64,000 nt of DNA from Leptodactylus fallax (GCA_947044405.1 CAMRHE010000502.1:912001-976000), one strand, 5' to 3'; numbered from the stretch's first letter, positions 46,305 through 56,168 are shown. Notes: a model not told the origin generated them from the letters alone. Numbers and translations: made by a program.

Positions 46305-48260
46305 TCAGTCACCGGGTTTAAAGGTCCTTACCTTCGCTGACCTATTGTAAACCCGGCTTTGAGCCCTTTGGGCCTCCTCCACATGCTCTCTGACTATGGG
46401 CATAACGACCGCTATCCTGTCCTGCATACTAGCGATGTGTTCAATAACACTTTTATGGGGAGTGGGTTCTTGTTCCCACGTCTCTTTGGCAATGTCCAAC
46501 AGACCCCTAGGATGTCTGCCATAGACCAACTCAAAAGGGGTAAACCCAGTGGAAGACTGTGGTACTTCACGGATGGCAAACATCAAACATGGTAACAGAA
46601 CATCCCAGTCCTTTCCATCCTTGTTTACCACCTTTTTTAACATGCTTTTTAGGGTTTTATTAAATCGTTCTACTAACCCGTCTGTCTGGGGATGGTACAC
46701 AGATCTACATAACTGTTTGATATTAAAGAGTTTGCACAGTTCCTTGGTGACTTTAGACATAAATGGGGTACCCTGATCCGTGAGGATCTCCTTGGGTAGA
46801 CCCACTCGGCAAAATATGGCGAACAATTCCTTGGCAATAAACTTTGCCGACGTATGCCGTAGTGGGATGGCTTCAGGATATCGGGTAGCATAATCCATGG
46901 TTACCAAAATATGCTGATGCCCCCGCGCGTACTTAACTAAAGGACCTACCAAGTGCGGTGACCAGATGGAAGGTAACGCTGCAGTTGGGATTGCGGGGTG
47001 CAAACAGCGCAGACTTGTCACGGTCTCTGGGCACGAGGGCGCAGCGCTGGTGCTGTCCCACGTTAACACCACTGGTACCGGTGATGAGGGGGCTGCACAA
47101 ATGTTGGTGGTGATTGTTCCCCCGGGGCGCTTCCCCTATACTGTGCCGACTGGTGGTGTTTGGGGCGCCCTGATGTTGTCGGTGCAGAGTCAGACACAGA
47201 AACGGTTGTAAAGTTGAACTTTTACTTCCATGGGTGTGGAGGCACAAATGCTTAAACAGTTTCTTCAATACAAAACAACGGGGTACGCCTGGTGACACAG
47301 CAAAATCCTGGGGTGCAGGGTAGACTTGATGAAAGGTGTTCCTAGCCCCTTATACTTCAGTGTTACAGCCCTGAGGTGCATCTGGGCTCCTATTTGGCTC
47401 ATAGGAGGATGCCCACCATGATACTAGTACATAATATTCCCCACTCACGTTATGTGGTCCTGATAGCTCAGAGTTTCGGGGTGCAATAGTCAGGGTGGCA
47501 GGATATTCCACAGGTCTGGCCTTGGCCCCTGGATCCTGTGATACTTGCTATGGAGCACGTGTTCCAGAATGTTCTCTCCACAGTCTCAGGCTGACAAGAT
47601 AATGATGCTTGACTTCCTTCAGGGCGATGGCTAGGCAGACAGGGGACAGGATCTTCTGAATAGCTGGAGTATGTCAGCTCTCCAACCTTCCTGGGCCTGT
47701 CTAGGACTTGAGATTCCTGCACTAAACTCACTGCTTTCTTCACAGGACATCACACTTATCTCCTCACCTCCTCCTCCTAACACTCCACACTTCTAACTCC
47801 TCACACGCAGGACCTTCCTGCAGGGGTGTTACCATGGGGACCCAGTGATCAGCTGACTCCTCCCCTTTTCCCAGGCAATGTCCTCCCATTGGACATTTGG
47901 TTACTATTCAATCCTATGGGAGGTGTAATGCATGTGTGAGGCTCACTAGGTGGCGCTGTGTTGTGTGAGACTCAGGACCCCCTGCTATGTCACACAGGCT
48001 ATGAAGCAACAGGAAATAATACAATGCACAGAGATCACCCTCAGCCCAGCCATAGCCAGCTCTGGGATGCCACACAAGTCCATGGCAATCCTTTCAAAGG
48101 GCACCTCAATAATGGGCAAAGGTACCGGGGGCTTCGAAAGTGTGCCTTGGGGGCATGCAACTGACACTCCGGACATGTTTCACAATACTCTTTAACTGCA
48201 CGATATACCCCCGGCCAATAAAAACGCTGCACTATACGGTCCAGCGTTTTTGCGGCACCT
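46305..48260 (-). pseudogene. Retrotransposon integrase, split by a solo LTR, two frameshifts and stop codons
   Basis: The zinc-binding N-terminal part continues from the end of the gag-protease frame. After a slip in a C-run near 48272 (plus strand) it reads RFYWPGVYRAVKEYCETCPECQ. A second shift near 48130-48140 leads to IIEVPFERIAMDL. The 1121-base insert then interrupts it, and the core resumes with VTMDYATRYPEAI, ILTDQGTPF and HPQTDGLVERFNKTLK. The second catalytic Asp and the Glu are 35 residues apart, as expected for a retroviral-type integrase. The C-terminal part contains in-frame TGA near 46303 and a TAG shortly after. It lies upstream of RT, unlike typical gypsy elements. Confidence 0.85.
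46954..48074. mobile_element. Solo LTR nested in the integrase, 4-bp target duplication
   Basis: The inserted segment starts TGCGGTGACC and ends GGATGCCACA (TG...CA). The 4-mer caag precedes it (46950-46953) and follows it (48075-48078). The integrase frame on both sides becomes continuous if the segment and one copy of caag are ignored. On the minus strand a tract reading AAGTAAAAGTTCAACTTTAC lies inside, a possible variant polyadenylation region, suggesting minus-strand orientation. It encodes no protein, consistent with a solo LTR of about 1.1 kb from another retrotransposon or endogenous retrovirus. Confidence 0.75.
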
Positions 48261-49904
48261 AGGTGTCCCCCCTAGCGCATTTTTATGTGCTAAATCCAGC
48301 ACTGTCCGGCGATAAGGATGGGGTATCAGTAACTGTTCTAAGGTCTCTCCTCGCACCCTGTCAACTCGGTATAACAACTCCTGGTTGACAGCCACGCGGG
48401 GAAACACCTCATCAGCGCCTGGGCGCTGAGACACACCATTGATAACTATTACATTTTCCCAGGCCCTTGACAGAGTGGGGTCCTGGAGTTGTGCAGAACC
48501 AAAAGCAACACGAGATATGTTCAAATCGGATATTAGAGGTTCGGTACTGGCTGCCTCGGCTTCACCTGCCATTACCTCTAGGGGAAATACAGAGCTACCA
48601 CTTCCTTCTAGCATGGTCACCCCTACGGCAGGAACCCTAGAGTCTAAGTCATTGGGTTCAGGCTCGAGTACCTGACTAGACAGTACCTGTGGTAAACTTG
48701 GGGTTGGGTTTTCTGACCCTTGTTTTCCCCGCCATAGAGTCCAAAACAGGGGAAAGTCCCATCCCAGAATGAGGTCATGGGGCAAATTCTGGACAACCCC
48801 CACCTCGTGTCGGCTCTCCCCACAGGGGGTCTGGATAGCGACAATCACAGTCAGGTAGTCTCTTAAATCGCCATGTATGCACAGGACCCCTACTGTACGT
48901 CCGGTGACAGTCCCGAGGTCGACACGGGACCCTTTTACGAGGGTCACCCGACTGCCAGAGTCCAGTAGTGCCACCACTGGGCACCCAGCCACGGTCACTT
49001 GGCATAGGTGGTGCTCATCATCAGTGTCCGAGGTGGCAGCAGCATAGGCTGGGGCAGCATAGAGGGACACCCTCTGACCCAGACTGCAGTCCATGGGCTC
49101 TAAGACATGGGGACAATTAGCCGCAATATGGCCTGGCTTGTGGCAATCCCAGCAGACAACAGTTTCTCTCCTCCTCCCCTGGGTCATTACCTTATCCTGG
49201 GGAGCTCGAGGAAGGTTGACCCTCCGGGCCCTGGGGACTTGTGAGACCTGTGGGGGCTCCTTCTTGAGGGACTGTGTAGCCCAATAGCGCTCCACCAACT
49301 CCACCAATGCACTGGCGTTTTTTGGGTCTTCATGCCCCACCCACTGCAGGATCTTGCCCGGTAAAGACCTCAGATACCAGTCCACGACAACCCGCTCCAC
49401 CATCTGGGCTGGGGTCAACGTCTCCGGCTGTAGCCACTTTCGGACAAGTTGTACAAGGTGGTGCATCTGTGACCTTGGTGGTAAGGCCTCCTGGTGTTCC
49501 CAACTGTGGACTCTTTGAGCCCGCACGTGCTGGTCCACACCTAGCTGGGCCAGGATCTCCGCCTTCACCCGCTGGTAGTCGCATGCATCCTGTTCACTCA
49601 GGTCAAAATAGGCTTGCTGGGGCTCTGCAACTAAAAATGGTGCCAACACCTCGGCCCAGAGGTGTCGTGGAAGCCTTTCACGGTTGGCCACTCTTTCAAA
49701 CCCAGTCAGATAGGCCACTATGTCGTCCTCTGCCGTCATCTTGATCAGCGCTTTACGGACTTCTTTCCTGATGTCCCGCTCTGGCTTTGGTAGATCAGCC
49801 TTTTGCTGGGCGGCCAGCAACAATGACAACTGCTGGGTCAAGAGTCGGTTGGTCTCTTGTTGCGCTGCATTAGCCTGTATCAGCTGTTTCACAACCTCCT
49901 CCAT
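48192..49904 (-). CDS. Retrotransposon gag with zinc knuckle and protease (start of gag-pol)
   Basis: ATG at 49904; 570 open codons. Residues 1-40 form a glutamine-rich, probably coiled-coil start. Residues 130-210 contain an alpha-helical capsid segment (RAQRVHSWEHQEALPPRSQM ... VERYWATQ), which in Gmr1-like elements corresponds to the SCAN domain of vertebrate zinc-finger proteins. A CCHC knuckle CWDCHKPGHIAANC is at 251-264. An aspartic-protease active site, ALLDSGSRVTLV, is at 312-323, followed by LILGWDF. The final 25 or so residues are out of frame, after a slip in a run of C on the plus strand near 48272. Gag would form the particle and the protease would process it. Confidence 0.88.
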   Translation of the reverse strand: MEEVVKQLIQANAAQQETNRLLTQQLSLLLAAQQKADLPKPERDIRKEVRKALIKMTAEDDIVAYLTGFERVANRERLPRHLWAEVLAPFLVAEPQQAYFDLSEQDACDYQRVKAEILAQLGVDQHVRAQRVHSWEHQEALPPRSQMHHLVQLVRKWLQPETLTPAQMVERVVVDWYLRSLPGKILQWVGHEDPKNASALVELVERYWATQSLKKEPPQVSQVPRARRVNLPRAPQDKVMTQGRRRETVVCWDCHKPGHIAANCPHVLEPMDCSLGQRVSLYAAPAYAAATSDTDDEHHLCQVTVAGCPVVALLDSGSRVTLVKGSRVDLGTVTGRTVGVLCIHGDLRDYLTVIVAIQTPCGESRHEVGVVQNLPHDLILGWDFPLFWTLWRGKQGSENPTPSLPQVLSSQVLEPEPNDLDSRVPAVGVTMLEGSGSSVFPLEVMAGEAEAASTEPLISDLNISRVAFGSAQLQDPTLSRAWENVIVINGVSQRPGADEVFPRVAVNQELLYRVDRVRGETLEQLLIPHPYRRTVLDLAHKNALGGTPRCRKNAGPYSAAFLLAGGISCS

Positions 49905-49957
49905 GGCTGTGGCTCTTTATTTCAGTTCTGTCAGCTACAGGACACGCAGCCCGTGTA

Positions 49958-51524
49958 CAGTCATGGCCAAAAGTTTTGAGAATGATACAAATATTAATTT
50001 TTACAAAGTCTACTGCTTCAGTTTTTCTAATGGCAATTTGCATATACTCCAGAATGTTATAAAGAGTGATCAGCTTAACAGCAATTACTTGCAAAGTCAA
50101 TATTTGCCTAGAAAATGAACTTTATCCCCCAAAACACATTTCAACATCATTGCAGCCCTGCCTTAAAAGGACCACCTAACATCGTTTCAGTGATTGCTCC
50201 ATTAACACAGGTGTGGGTGTTGATGAGGACAGGGCTGGAGATCAATCTGTCATGATTAAGTAAGAATGACACCACTGGACACTTTAAAAGGAGGCTGGTG
50301 CTTGCCATCATTGTTTCTCTTCTGTTAACCATGGTTATCTCTAAAGAAACACGTGCAGTCATCATTGCACTGCACAAAAATGGCCTAACTGGGAAGAGTA
50401 TTGCAGCTAGAAAGATTGCACCTCAGTCAACAATCTATCGCATCATCAAGAACTTCAAGGAGAGAGGTTCCATTGGTGCCAAAAAGGCTCCAGGGCGCCC
50501 AAGAAAGACCAGCAAGCGGCAGGACCGTCTCTTAAAAGTGTTTCAGCTGCGGGATTGGGCTACCAGCAGTGCAGAGCTTGCTGAGGAATGGCAGCAGGCA
50601 GGTGTGAGTGCATCTGCACGCACTGTGAGGCGGAGACTCTTGGAGCAAGGCCTGGTCTCAAGGAGGGCAGCAAAGAAGCCACTTCTCTCCAGAAAAAACA
50701 TCAGGGACAGACTGATATTCTGCAAAAGGTACAGGGAGTGGACTGCTGAGGACTGGGGTAAAGTCATTTTCTCTGATGAATCCCCTTTTCCATTGTTTGG
50801 AACATCTGGAAAACAGCTTATTCGGAGAAGAAGAGGTGAGCGCTACCACCAGTCTTGTCTCATGCCAACTGTAAAGCATCCTGAAACCATTCATGTGTGG
50901 GGTTGCTTCTCAGCCAAGGGAATCGGCTCTCTCACAGTCTTGCCTAAAAACACAGCCATGAATAAAGAATGGTACCAGAATGTCCTCCAAGAGCAACTTC
51001 TCCCAACCGTCCAAGAGCAGTTTGGCGCTCAACAATGCCTTTTCCAGCATGATGGAGCACCTTGCCATAAAGCAAAGGTGATAACTAAATGGCTCAGGGA
51101 ACAAAACATAGAGATTTTGGGTCCATGGCCTGGAAACTCCCCAGATCTTAATCCCATTGAGAACTTGTGGTCAATCATCAAGAGGCGGGTGGACAAACAA
51201 AAACCAACAAATTCAGACAAAATGAAAGCATTGATTCTGCAAGAATGGACTGCTATCAGTCAGGATTTGGTCCAGAAGTTGATTGAGAGCATGCCAGGGA
51301 GAATTGCAGAGGTCCTGAAGAAGAAGGGTCAACACTGCAAATATTGACTTGCTGCATTAACTCATTCTAACTGTCAATATAAGCTTCTGTTACTCATAAT
51401 ATGAATGCAATTCTATTTCTGTATGTGATAAAAACATCTGACAAACACACATAAAAACCAGAGGGCAGCAGATCATGTGAAAATAGAATATTTGTGTCAT
51501 TCTCAAAACTTTTGGCCATGACTG
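49958..51524 (+). mobile_element. Complete Tc1-like DNA transposon
   Basis: It is bounded by TA dinucleotides (49956-49957 and 51525-51526). The terminal inverted repeats begin cagtcatggccaaaagtttt and match at 37 of 38 positions. The element is 1567 bases and lies in the leader of the LTR retrotransposon, between its primer-binding site and gag, in the opposite orientation. The near-identical ends and intact ORF suggest recent insertion. Confidence 0.93.
50331..51347 (+). CDS. Tc1-like transposase, apparently intact (338 aa)
   Basis: It begins at an ATG in an ideal context (ACCATGG) and ends just before the right terminal region. Residues 1-115 form the paired-like double helix-turn-helix DNA-binding part, with GRPRK at 55-59 between its halves. 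The catalytic core follows: FSDES (Asp149), FQHDGAPCHKA (Asp241) and [17 protein letters not shown] (Glu277). Asp241 and Glu277 are separated by 35 residues. This is one more than the standard Tc1 spacing of 34 and fits the DD35E group described in vertebrates as Traveler. There are no stops or frameshifts, and length is normal for the family. It would cut the element at its inverted repeats and insert it at TA sites. An upstream in-frame GTG at 50298 is not a credible start. Confidence 0.93.
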   Translation: MVISKETRAVIIALHKNGLTGKSIAARKIAPQSTIYRIIKNFKERGSIGAKKAPGRPRKTSKRQDRLLKVFQLRDWATSSAELAEEWQQAGVSASARTVRRRLLEQGLVSRRAAKKPLLSRKNIRDRLIFCKRYREWTAEDWGKVIFSDESPFPLFGTSGKQLIRRRRGERYHQSCLMPTVKHPETIHVWGCFSAKGIGSLTVLPKNTAMNKEWYQNVLQEQLLPTVQEQFGAQQCLFQHDGAPCHKAKVITKWLREQNIEILGPWPGNSPDLNPIENLWSIIKRRVDKQKPTNSDKMKALILQEWTAISQDLVQKLIESMPGRIAEVLKKKGQHCKY

Positions 51525-51541
51525 TATGTCTCACTGCACAT

Positions 51542-51560
51542 ATGCCCGCATTCTCCACCA
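51542..51560 (-). other. Primer-binding site, matching tRNA-Ala
   Basis: On the minus strand, TGGTGGAGAATGCGGGCAT starts 2 bases after the 5' LTR. It is complementary to the 3' end of a tRNA-Ala(AGC) of the type ending ATGCCCGCATTCTCCA plus CCA, as I recall it. Confidence 0.75.
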
Positions 51561-51562
51561 TA

Positions 51563-52010
51563 TGTAGGGAACCACTCAGGTAGATGCTTGGTAGCAGTGC
51601 AGGAAACAGGGACACAGAGACTTGATCACACTCAAGTTCAGAGTTTATTCACTTGCAAGTGAATTAACAGGTGTTGCCTTTACAAAAGGCGCAAACAAAG
51701 AAAAACAAACCCTTCTCGGCTGAGAAATAACTAATACAAGAAACAATCCCTCTCTACACAAGAGCCTGTCTACCAGACTCTCGCTCTGGTTACATTAGAC
51801 CGGTGGCACAGATTTACCTCCATGCAGGTTCAGTTATACAGCTCAGACTGTTCCCCAGTGTAGTGCCACACCTCCTAGTCCTGACACACACCCTATATCA
51901 GGCCTTAATTAGTCAGCTGACCTCCCTGCTGTGGGCTTCTACCAGACACCCTTTAACTGCCTGGCTGGAACATACCTGTTCTCCCAAACCACACCCTTCA
52001 CTTTCTCACA
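51563..52010 (-). repeat. 5' LTR
   Basis: Begins TGTAGGGAACC and ends TTTCTCACA on the plus strand; pairs with the LTR at 44162-44607. Confidence 0.92.
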
Positions 52011-52079
52011 GGGAGAAAACTAATTTTGTATGCAAACAATGTATAAAATGAGATATGAACATACTACATACATCACAAC

Positions 52080-52320
52080 ACAATATATATCGTTTTGCAG
52101 TGGCCAGTGTTATACCTAGTGACCACCTGGAAAATGAGGTGAAAAAGAGGTAACTCATTTTTTTCTGAAGAGATCCCAGAATATAATAATAGCACTTTGG
52201 TTCTGACCAAACTTATGTAGTCCAAAATAAAACTTGTAGGCAAACCTCATGAATATTCCTGAAATTAATCTTGTGAGGTTCACCCAGGCAGGTAACGAGG
52301 GCCAGCACCAGGTACTATAT
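52080..52320. repeat. Interspersed repeat, same family as 25050-25530
   Basis: Shares the ordered blocks gatcccagaatataataata, aacctcatgaatattcctga and cttgtgaggttcaccc with the earlier copy. Non-coding. Confidence 0.5.
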
Positions 52321-52333
52321 CCGTCGGATACCA

Positions 52334-52690
52334 CAACTACAGGAGCATCTCAATAAATGAGAATATCTGTGAAACGTTCATTCATTTCAGTAATTCAGTA
52401 ATACAATCCATAATCAGCGTCTTCCATGATTGTGTGTCCTACTGAACCAGACTGAGGAAACCTTGGCAGGCGACACTGAATTTACAAGACTGAACTGAAC
52501 TTACAATATTCTCATTTTCTTAGATTTGGGTTTTCATTCCCTGTAATCCATAATCAACATTTACAGAAATAAAACACTTGAAATAGAAGACTCTGTGTGT
52601 AAAGAATCTAGAAAATATAGGAGGCCACTTTATTAATGGAATTACTGAAAGAAATAAACGTTTCAAAGATATCACCCCACTGAATGAGGG
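52334..52690. mobile_element. Decayed non-autonomous Tc1/mariner-like element
   Basis: The left end acaggagcatctcaataaat then gagaatat follows a TA-like context. Inside, caatattctcattttcttag, ctgtaatccataatcaacat, and ggaattactgaaagaaataa correspond in order to terminal parts of a widespread vertebrate Tc1/mariner element, with its coding centre lost. The right end is not clear. Confidence 0.5.
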
Positions 52691-53640
52691 TGAAAATAAG
52701 AAAAAGTGCACTGATTCTTTAAGCCATTGAAGAATCAGTGCCTCATTCTCTAAATAATTTCTATGCAATTGACCCAACCTGGGGATACCTGAACTTGATC
52801 GATTCCTTCTTCTAGCACATTAAGATTGGACTTTTCTAGGCATGGAGATTCTTGCATTGAGCTCTCCCTAAAGCATATTCACATTCCTAACTATACAGCT
52901 GTATCTTTACATTAGCCACACTGGCAGCGCTCACATTTCAAAGGACCTTTTGAGACCTTGACCTTGAGAATCTTAACTTCAACGAGTCGTTTATGGTGCG
53001 CTTTCTTCTAAAGGTTAACCATGGTAATTGCAAAATGCTTTCTTATCAGTAGTCTGTACGGTAGATCTGTATTTCCAATGCAGGGGGGCATTTCCTAATG
53101 CCGTGTCCATCTTAAACTAAGTGCACTTACACATGGCATGATTCTGACCTTCACTCTTCTTCTCATCATACAGGTAACTTCATCTTCCATTCAACTCACC
53201 TCTGCTTGCTGTGCAACTACCTTCATCTCATGCCATAAATTTGAATAGTAACTTCATCTTCTATTACACCCAAGTCTTATTGTTTACTGAACCCTATCTT
53301 AGCCTTTCATGAAGTCTGTATTTTTGCAATGCCATGTGTCCTTATCTGTCCTAGTATCAGTCTTTTGATGCTCAGTGATTTTATGGTAGTCCCCTGGTCA
53401 GTGTTTATTTGTAACTACATAGGCCAGTCTCCTCATATGCCACAGTTTGTTGATTAATTGGTTAAAGAGTTAAATTAGTGCTAGTTTTGAAGCTCTGTAT
53501 CCCTATATAAGTAGATACAGCTCATGGGGGAAGCATTTCCTAATGCAGTGTCCAAATTAAACTAAGTGCATATTAAGCAAAGTGCATTATACATGCACTG
53601 AGAAAGGGCACAAGACAGACAAACCATGGAAGAACACCAG
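52691..53640. other. No gene seen; spacer
   Basis: Contains two diverged copies of a block with gcatttcctaatgc...taaactaagtgca (near 53088 and 53527). Otherwise no recognised feature. Confidence 0.4.
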
Positions 53641-53714
53641 GTAAACTTATACCCAAAAAACAAGCTTTATCACATGGTATGATAGAGCTACACTGTCACT
53701 TACTATGTTAGCAA

Positions 53715-54293
53715 TTGTCTTCCTGCAGAACTCCCCTCCATCTTTACCACCAGTGTACACTATCCATATCAGTCCTTCTCTTCTGCCTTCTCCCATGTAC
53801 AGCTCTCACACACTTTTCACTCTCTTCAACCACCCTAATCCCTATACTGCTTTTAGCAGTGAAACCAAACATAAACATCCACATACATAAATCACTGAAC
53901 CACCTTCTGTCTCTGTCCATTTTGCTCCTCCTTGCTGCTGGGGACATCTCTCCAAACCCTGGCCCTCCTTCTTTCCCTAATTTTTTCTCTTCCTACACAC
54001 ATAGAAATTCTACAAACCTCAACAATATTTACCATGTTCCCTCTCCTTATCTTTCTCCTGTCTCTTTTAACTGTTCTCTCTGGAACGCCCGCTCAGTGTG
54101 TAACAAACTAGATTATATTAATGACCTTTTCCTCAGTAAATCTTTTAACCTGCTCGCCCTTACAGAAACCTGGATCCAGCAGTCTGATACGGCCTCCCCT
54201 GCTGCTCTGTCTCATGGTGGCCTACAATTCTCACACACTTCTAGGCCTGACAACAGGAAGGGTGGGGTGGTAGGATTACTTCTGTCACCATAG
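53715..54293 (+). pseudogene. L2-like LINE ORF2, N-terminal and early endonuclease part
   Basis: An open frame of 192 codons with no ATG at its start. LLLLAAGDISPNPGP at about residues 70-84 is a variant of the 2A-like DxExNPGP motif found at the start of some CR1/L2-type ORFs; the Glu is replaced by Ser. Then come SLWNARSVCNKLDYI (endonuclease Asn) and LLALTETWI (endonuclease Glu). The frame is lost at 54293. A later frame (54393 on) carries KLIMGDFNIP, the next endonuclease motif. Confidence 0.75.
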
Positions 54294-54392
54294 TTCACTT
54301 TTCTGGCCATCCCACCGGTACCCTCACTCATATTCACCTCATTTGAATTCCATGCTATCAGACTTTTCCACCCACTCTCCTTACATGTAGCC

Positions 54393-55334
54393 GTGATCTA
54401 CCATCTACCTGGCTCACCCTACCAATTTCTGCATCACTTCACTTCTTGTCTTCCCCTCTTCTTATCCAGTGAAATTCCTAAACTCATCATGGGTGACTTT
54501 AACATCCCCACTGACACCCCTGTCTCCCCAGCTGCCTCACAGTTTCTCTCAATAACCACGTCTTTTGGTCTTTCACAACTTCCTCTTCCGTCACCATCAG
54601 TGCTTCCTCTCCTTCACAGGACACACCTACTCATCATACATATAGGAATTTATGTACTATTAACACCCAACACCTCTCAGATACTCTACAGTCCTCTCTC
54701 TCCTCCATCTCTTCAATCTCCTTCCCCAATCTGGCCACCAGTCACTATAATGAAATCCTTAAGAGTGCATTGGATGAGGCGGCTCCTCCCTCCACTCAAG
54801 ACGTTATATGCAGGAGGCAGCAACCCTGGCACATGCCTGAGACACGTTTTCTTCAGCGGTGCTCTAGGTGTGCTGAATGTCTGTGGAGAAAATCACGTAC
54901 ACCTGCAGACTTCCTCCAATTCAAATTTATGCTTAAAACCTATAATTCTGCCCTTCACCTAGCCAAACAAGCCTATTTCACCGCCCTCATATCTTCTCTC
55001 TCCTGTAACCCTAAAAGGCTATTTGAAACTTTTCACTCCTTACTCACTCCCAAGGTGCAGATGCCATTCACAGATCTTAGCACAGATGACCTGGCCACTT
55101 ACATATTTCCATGACAAAATTGATAAGATCCGTCAGGAAATAACTGCCCAATCCCCAGGTGGCACTGACCCCCTCACCAACCGCACTTCAGACTGTTCAT
55201 TCTCATCTTTTGAACCTGTTACAGAAGAGGAAGTCTCTCAGCTATTTTCTTCTTCTCGCCCTACAACCTGCAGTAGTGACCCTTTCCCCCCTTCTCCAGT
55301 CTCTGTCGCCTGCTGTCACGACTTACCTTACTAA
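54393..55334 (+). pseudogene. L2-like LINE ORF2, rest of endonuclease and linker, in shifted frames
   Basis: MGDFNIPTDTP near 54489 is the catalytic endonuclease block. From about 54770 a second frame gives CRRQQPWHMPETRFLQRCSR and a Lys/Leu-rich linker (NPKRLFETFHSLLTPK). A third gives SFEPVTEEEVSQLFSSSRPTT before the RT. At least three frame changes are needed across this stretch. Confidence 0.65.
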
Positions 55335-55481
55335 AATATTTAACCTTTCTCTCTTCTGGAACTTTCCCATCCTTTTTCAAGCATGCTGTCATGACCCCAC
55401 TATTGAAAAAAATCCTCCCTCGACCCATCCTGTGCTGCTAACTCTCAAACTGTCTCTAACCTTCCCTTCATTTCCAAAATC

Positions 55482-56168
55482 TTGGAACGCTTGGTCTATT
55501 CTCATTTAATCCGCTATCTTTCTGCTAACTCTCTTCTTGACCCCTTACAATCTGGCTTCCGCACTCTGAACTCTAGTGAAACGGCCCTCACAAAAGTCTC
55601 CAATAATCTCCTGATGGCTAAATCCAAAGGTGACTTCTCTCTTCTTATTCTTCTAGATCTCTCAGCAGCATTTGACACTGTTGACCATCAACTCCTCCTC
55701 ACTATGCTCCGCTCTGTCGGCCTCACGGACACCGCACTCTCCTGGTTCTCCTCTTATCTCTCTGACCGCACTTTCATTGTATCATCTACGGGCTCTGTTT
55801 CTTCTCCTCTTCCTAGGTCCCTGCTCTTCTCCCTCTACATGGCCCCCATTGGACAAACCATCACCAGATTTGGCTTCCGGTACCATATTTATGCTGATGA
55901 CACCCAATTATATACGTCATCCCGTGACATCACCCCTGCACTAATAAAGAACACCAGTGACTGTCTCTCTGCTGTGTCAAATATCATGTCTTCGCTCTAT
56001 CTGAAACTGAATCTCTCAAAGACTGAACTACTGCTGTTTTCACCATCTAATAGATCTGTCCCTGATATCTCCATTGCAGTCTCTGGCCTTACCATATCTC
56101 CCAGGCAGTATGCCCGCTGCCTTGGGGTTATGTTTGACTCAGACAATTCTTTGACCCCCCATATCTAA
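55482..56168 (+). pseudogene. L2-like LINE ORF2, reverse transcriptase domain, internally deleted
   Basis: A 228-codon frame, no ATG. It shows [32 protein letters not shown] at 57-73 (first catalytic Asp), [10 protein letters not shown] and YADDTQLY at 137-144 (catalytic Asp pair). Between these, the PQGS-type block expected before LLFSLYM is missing: [18 protein letters not shown] runs straight through. So a small in-frame deletion removed a core RT motif. The frame ends at 56168. Confidence 0.8.

Larger units (their letters stand above)
44162..52010 (-). mobile_element. Gmr1-like Ty3/gypsy LTR retrotransposon, full length but defective
   Basis: Two near-identical LTRs bound the element. 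On the minus strand the order is LTR, primer-binding site, gag, CCHC knuckle, protease, integrase, RT, RNase H, polypurine tract, LTR. Integrase ahead of RT is the reverse of the normal Ty3/gypsy order but is known from the Gmr1 clade; the RT itself is clearly gypsy-type. The element contains two younger insertions, a Tc1-like transposon (49958-51524) and a solo LTR (46954-48074). Without them it is about 5.2 kb. Frameshifts and stops in the integrase part make it non-functional. The flanking bases (aaggg left, gggag right) do not give a clean target duplication. Confidence 0.9.

Noticed and set aside
45556..46321. Plus-strand frames across the pol region, up to 241 codons
   Set aside because: Antisense to the conserved RT-RNase H frame; no motifs of their own.
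50298..50330. N-terminal extension of the Tc1-like transposase
   Set aside because: It would start at GTG; the ATG at 50331 has an ideal context and the family's usual N-terminus.
44157..52015. A target-site duplication for the Gmr1-like element
   Set aside because: Flanks aaggg and gggag share only ggg; no clean 4-5 bp duplication is visible.
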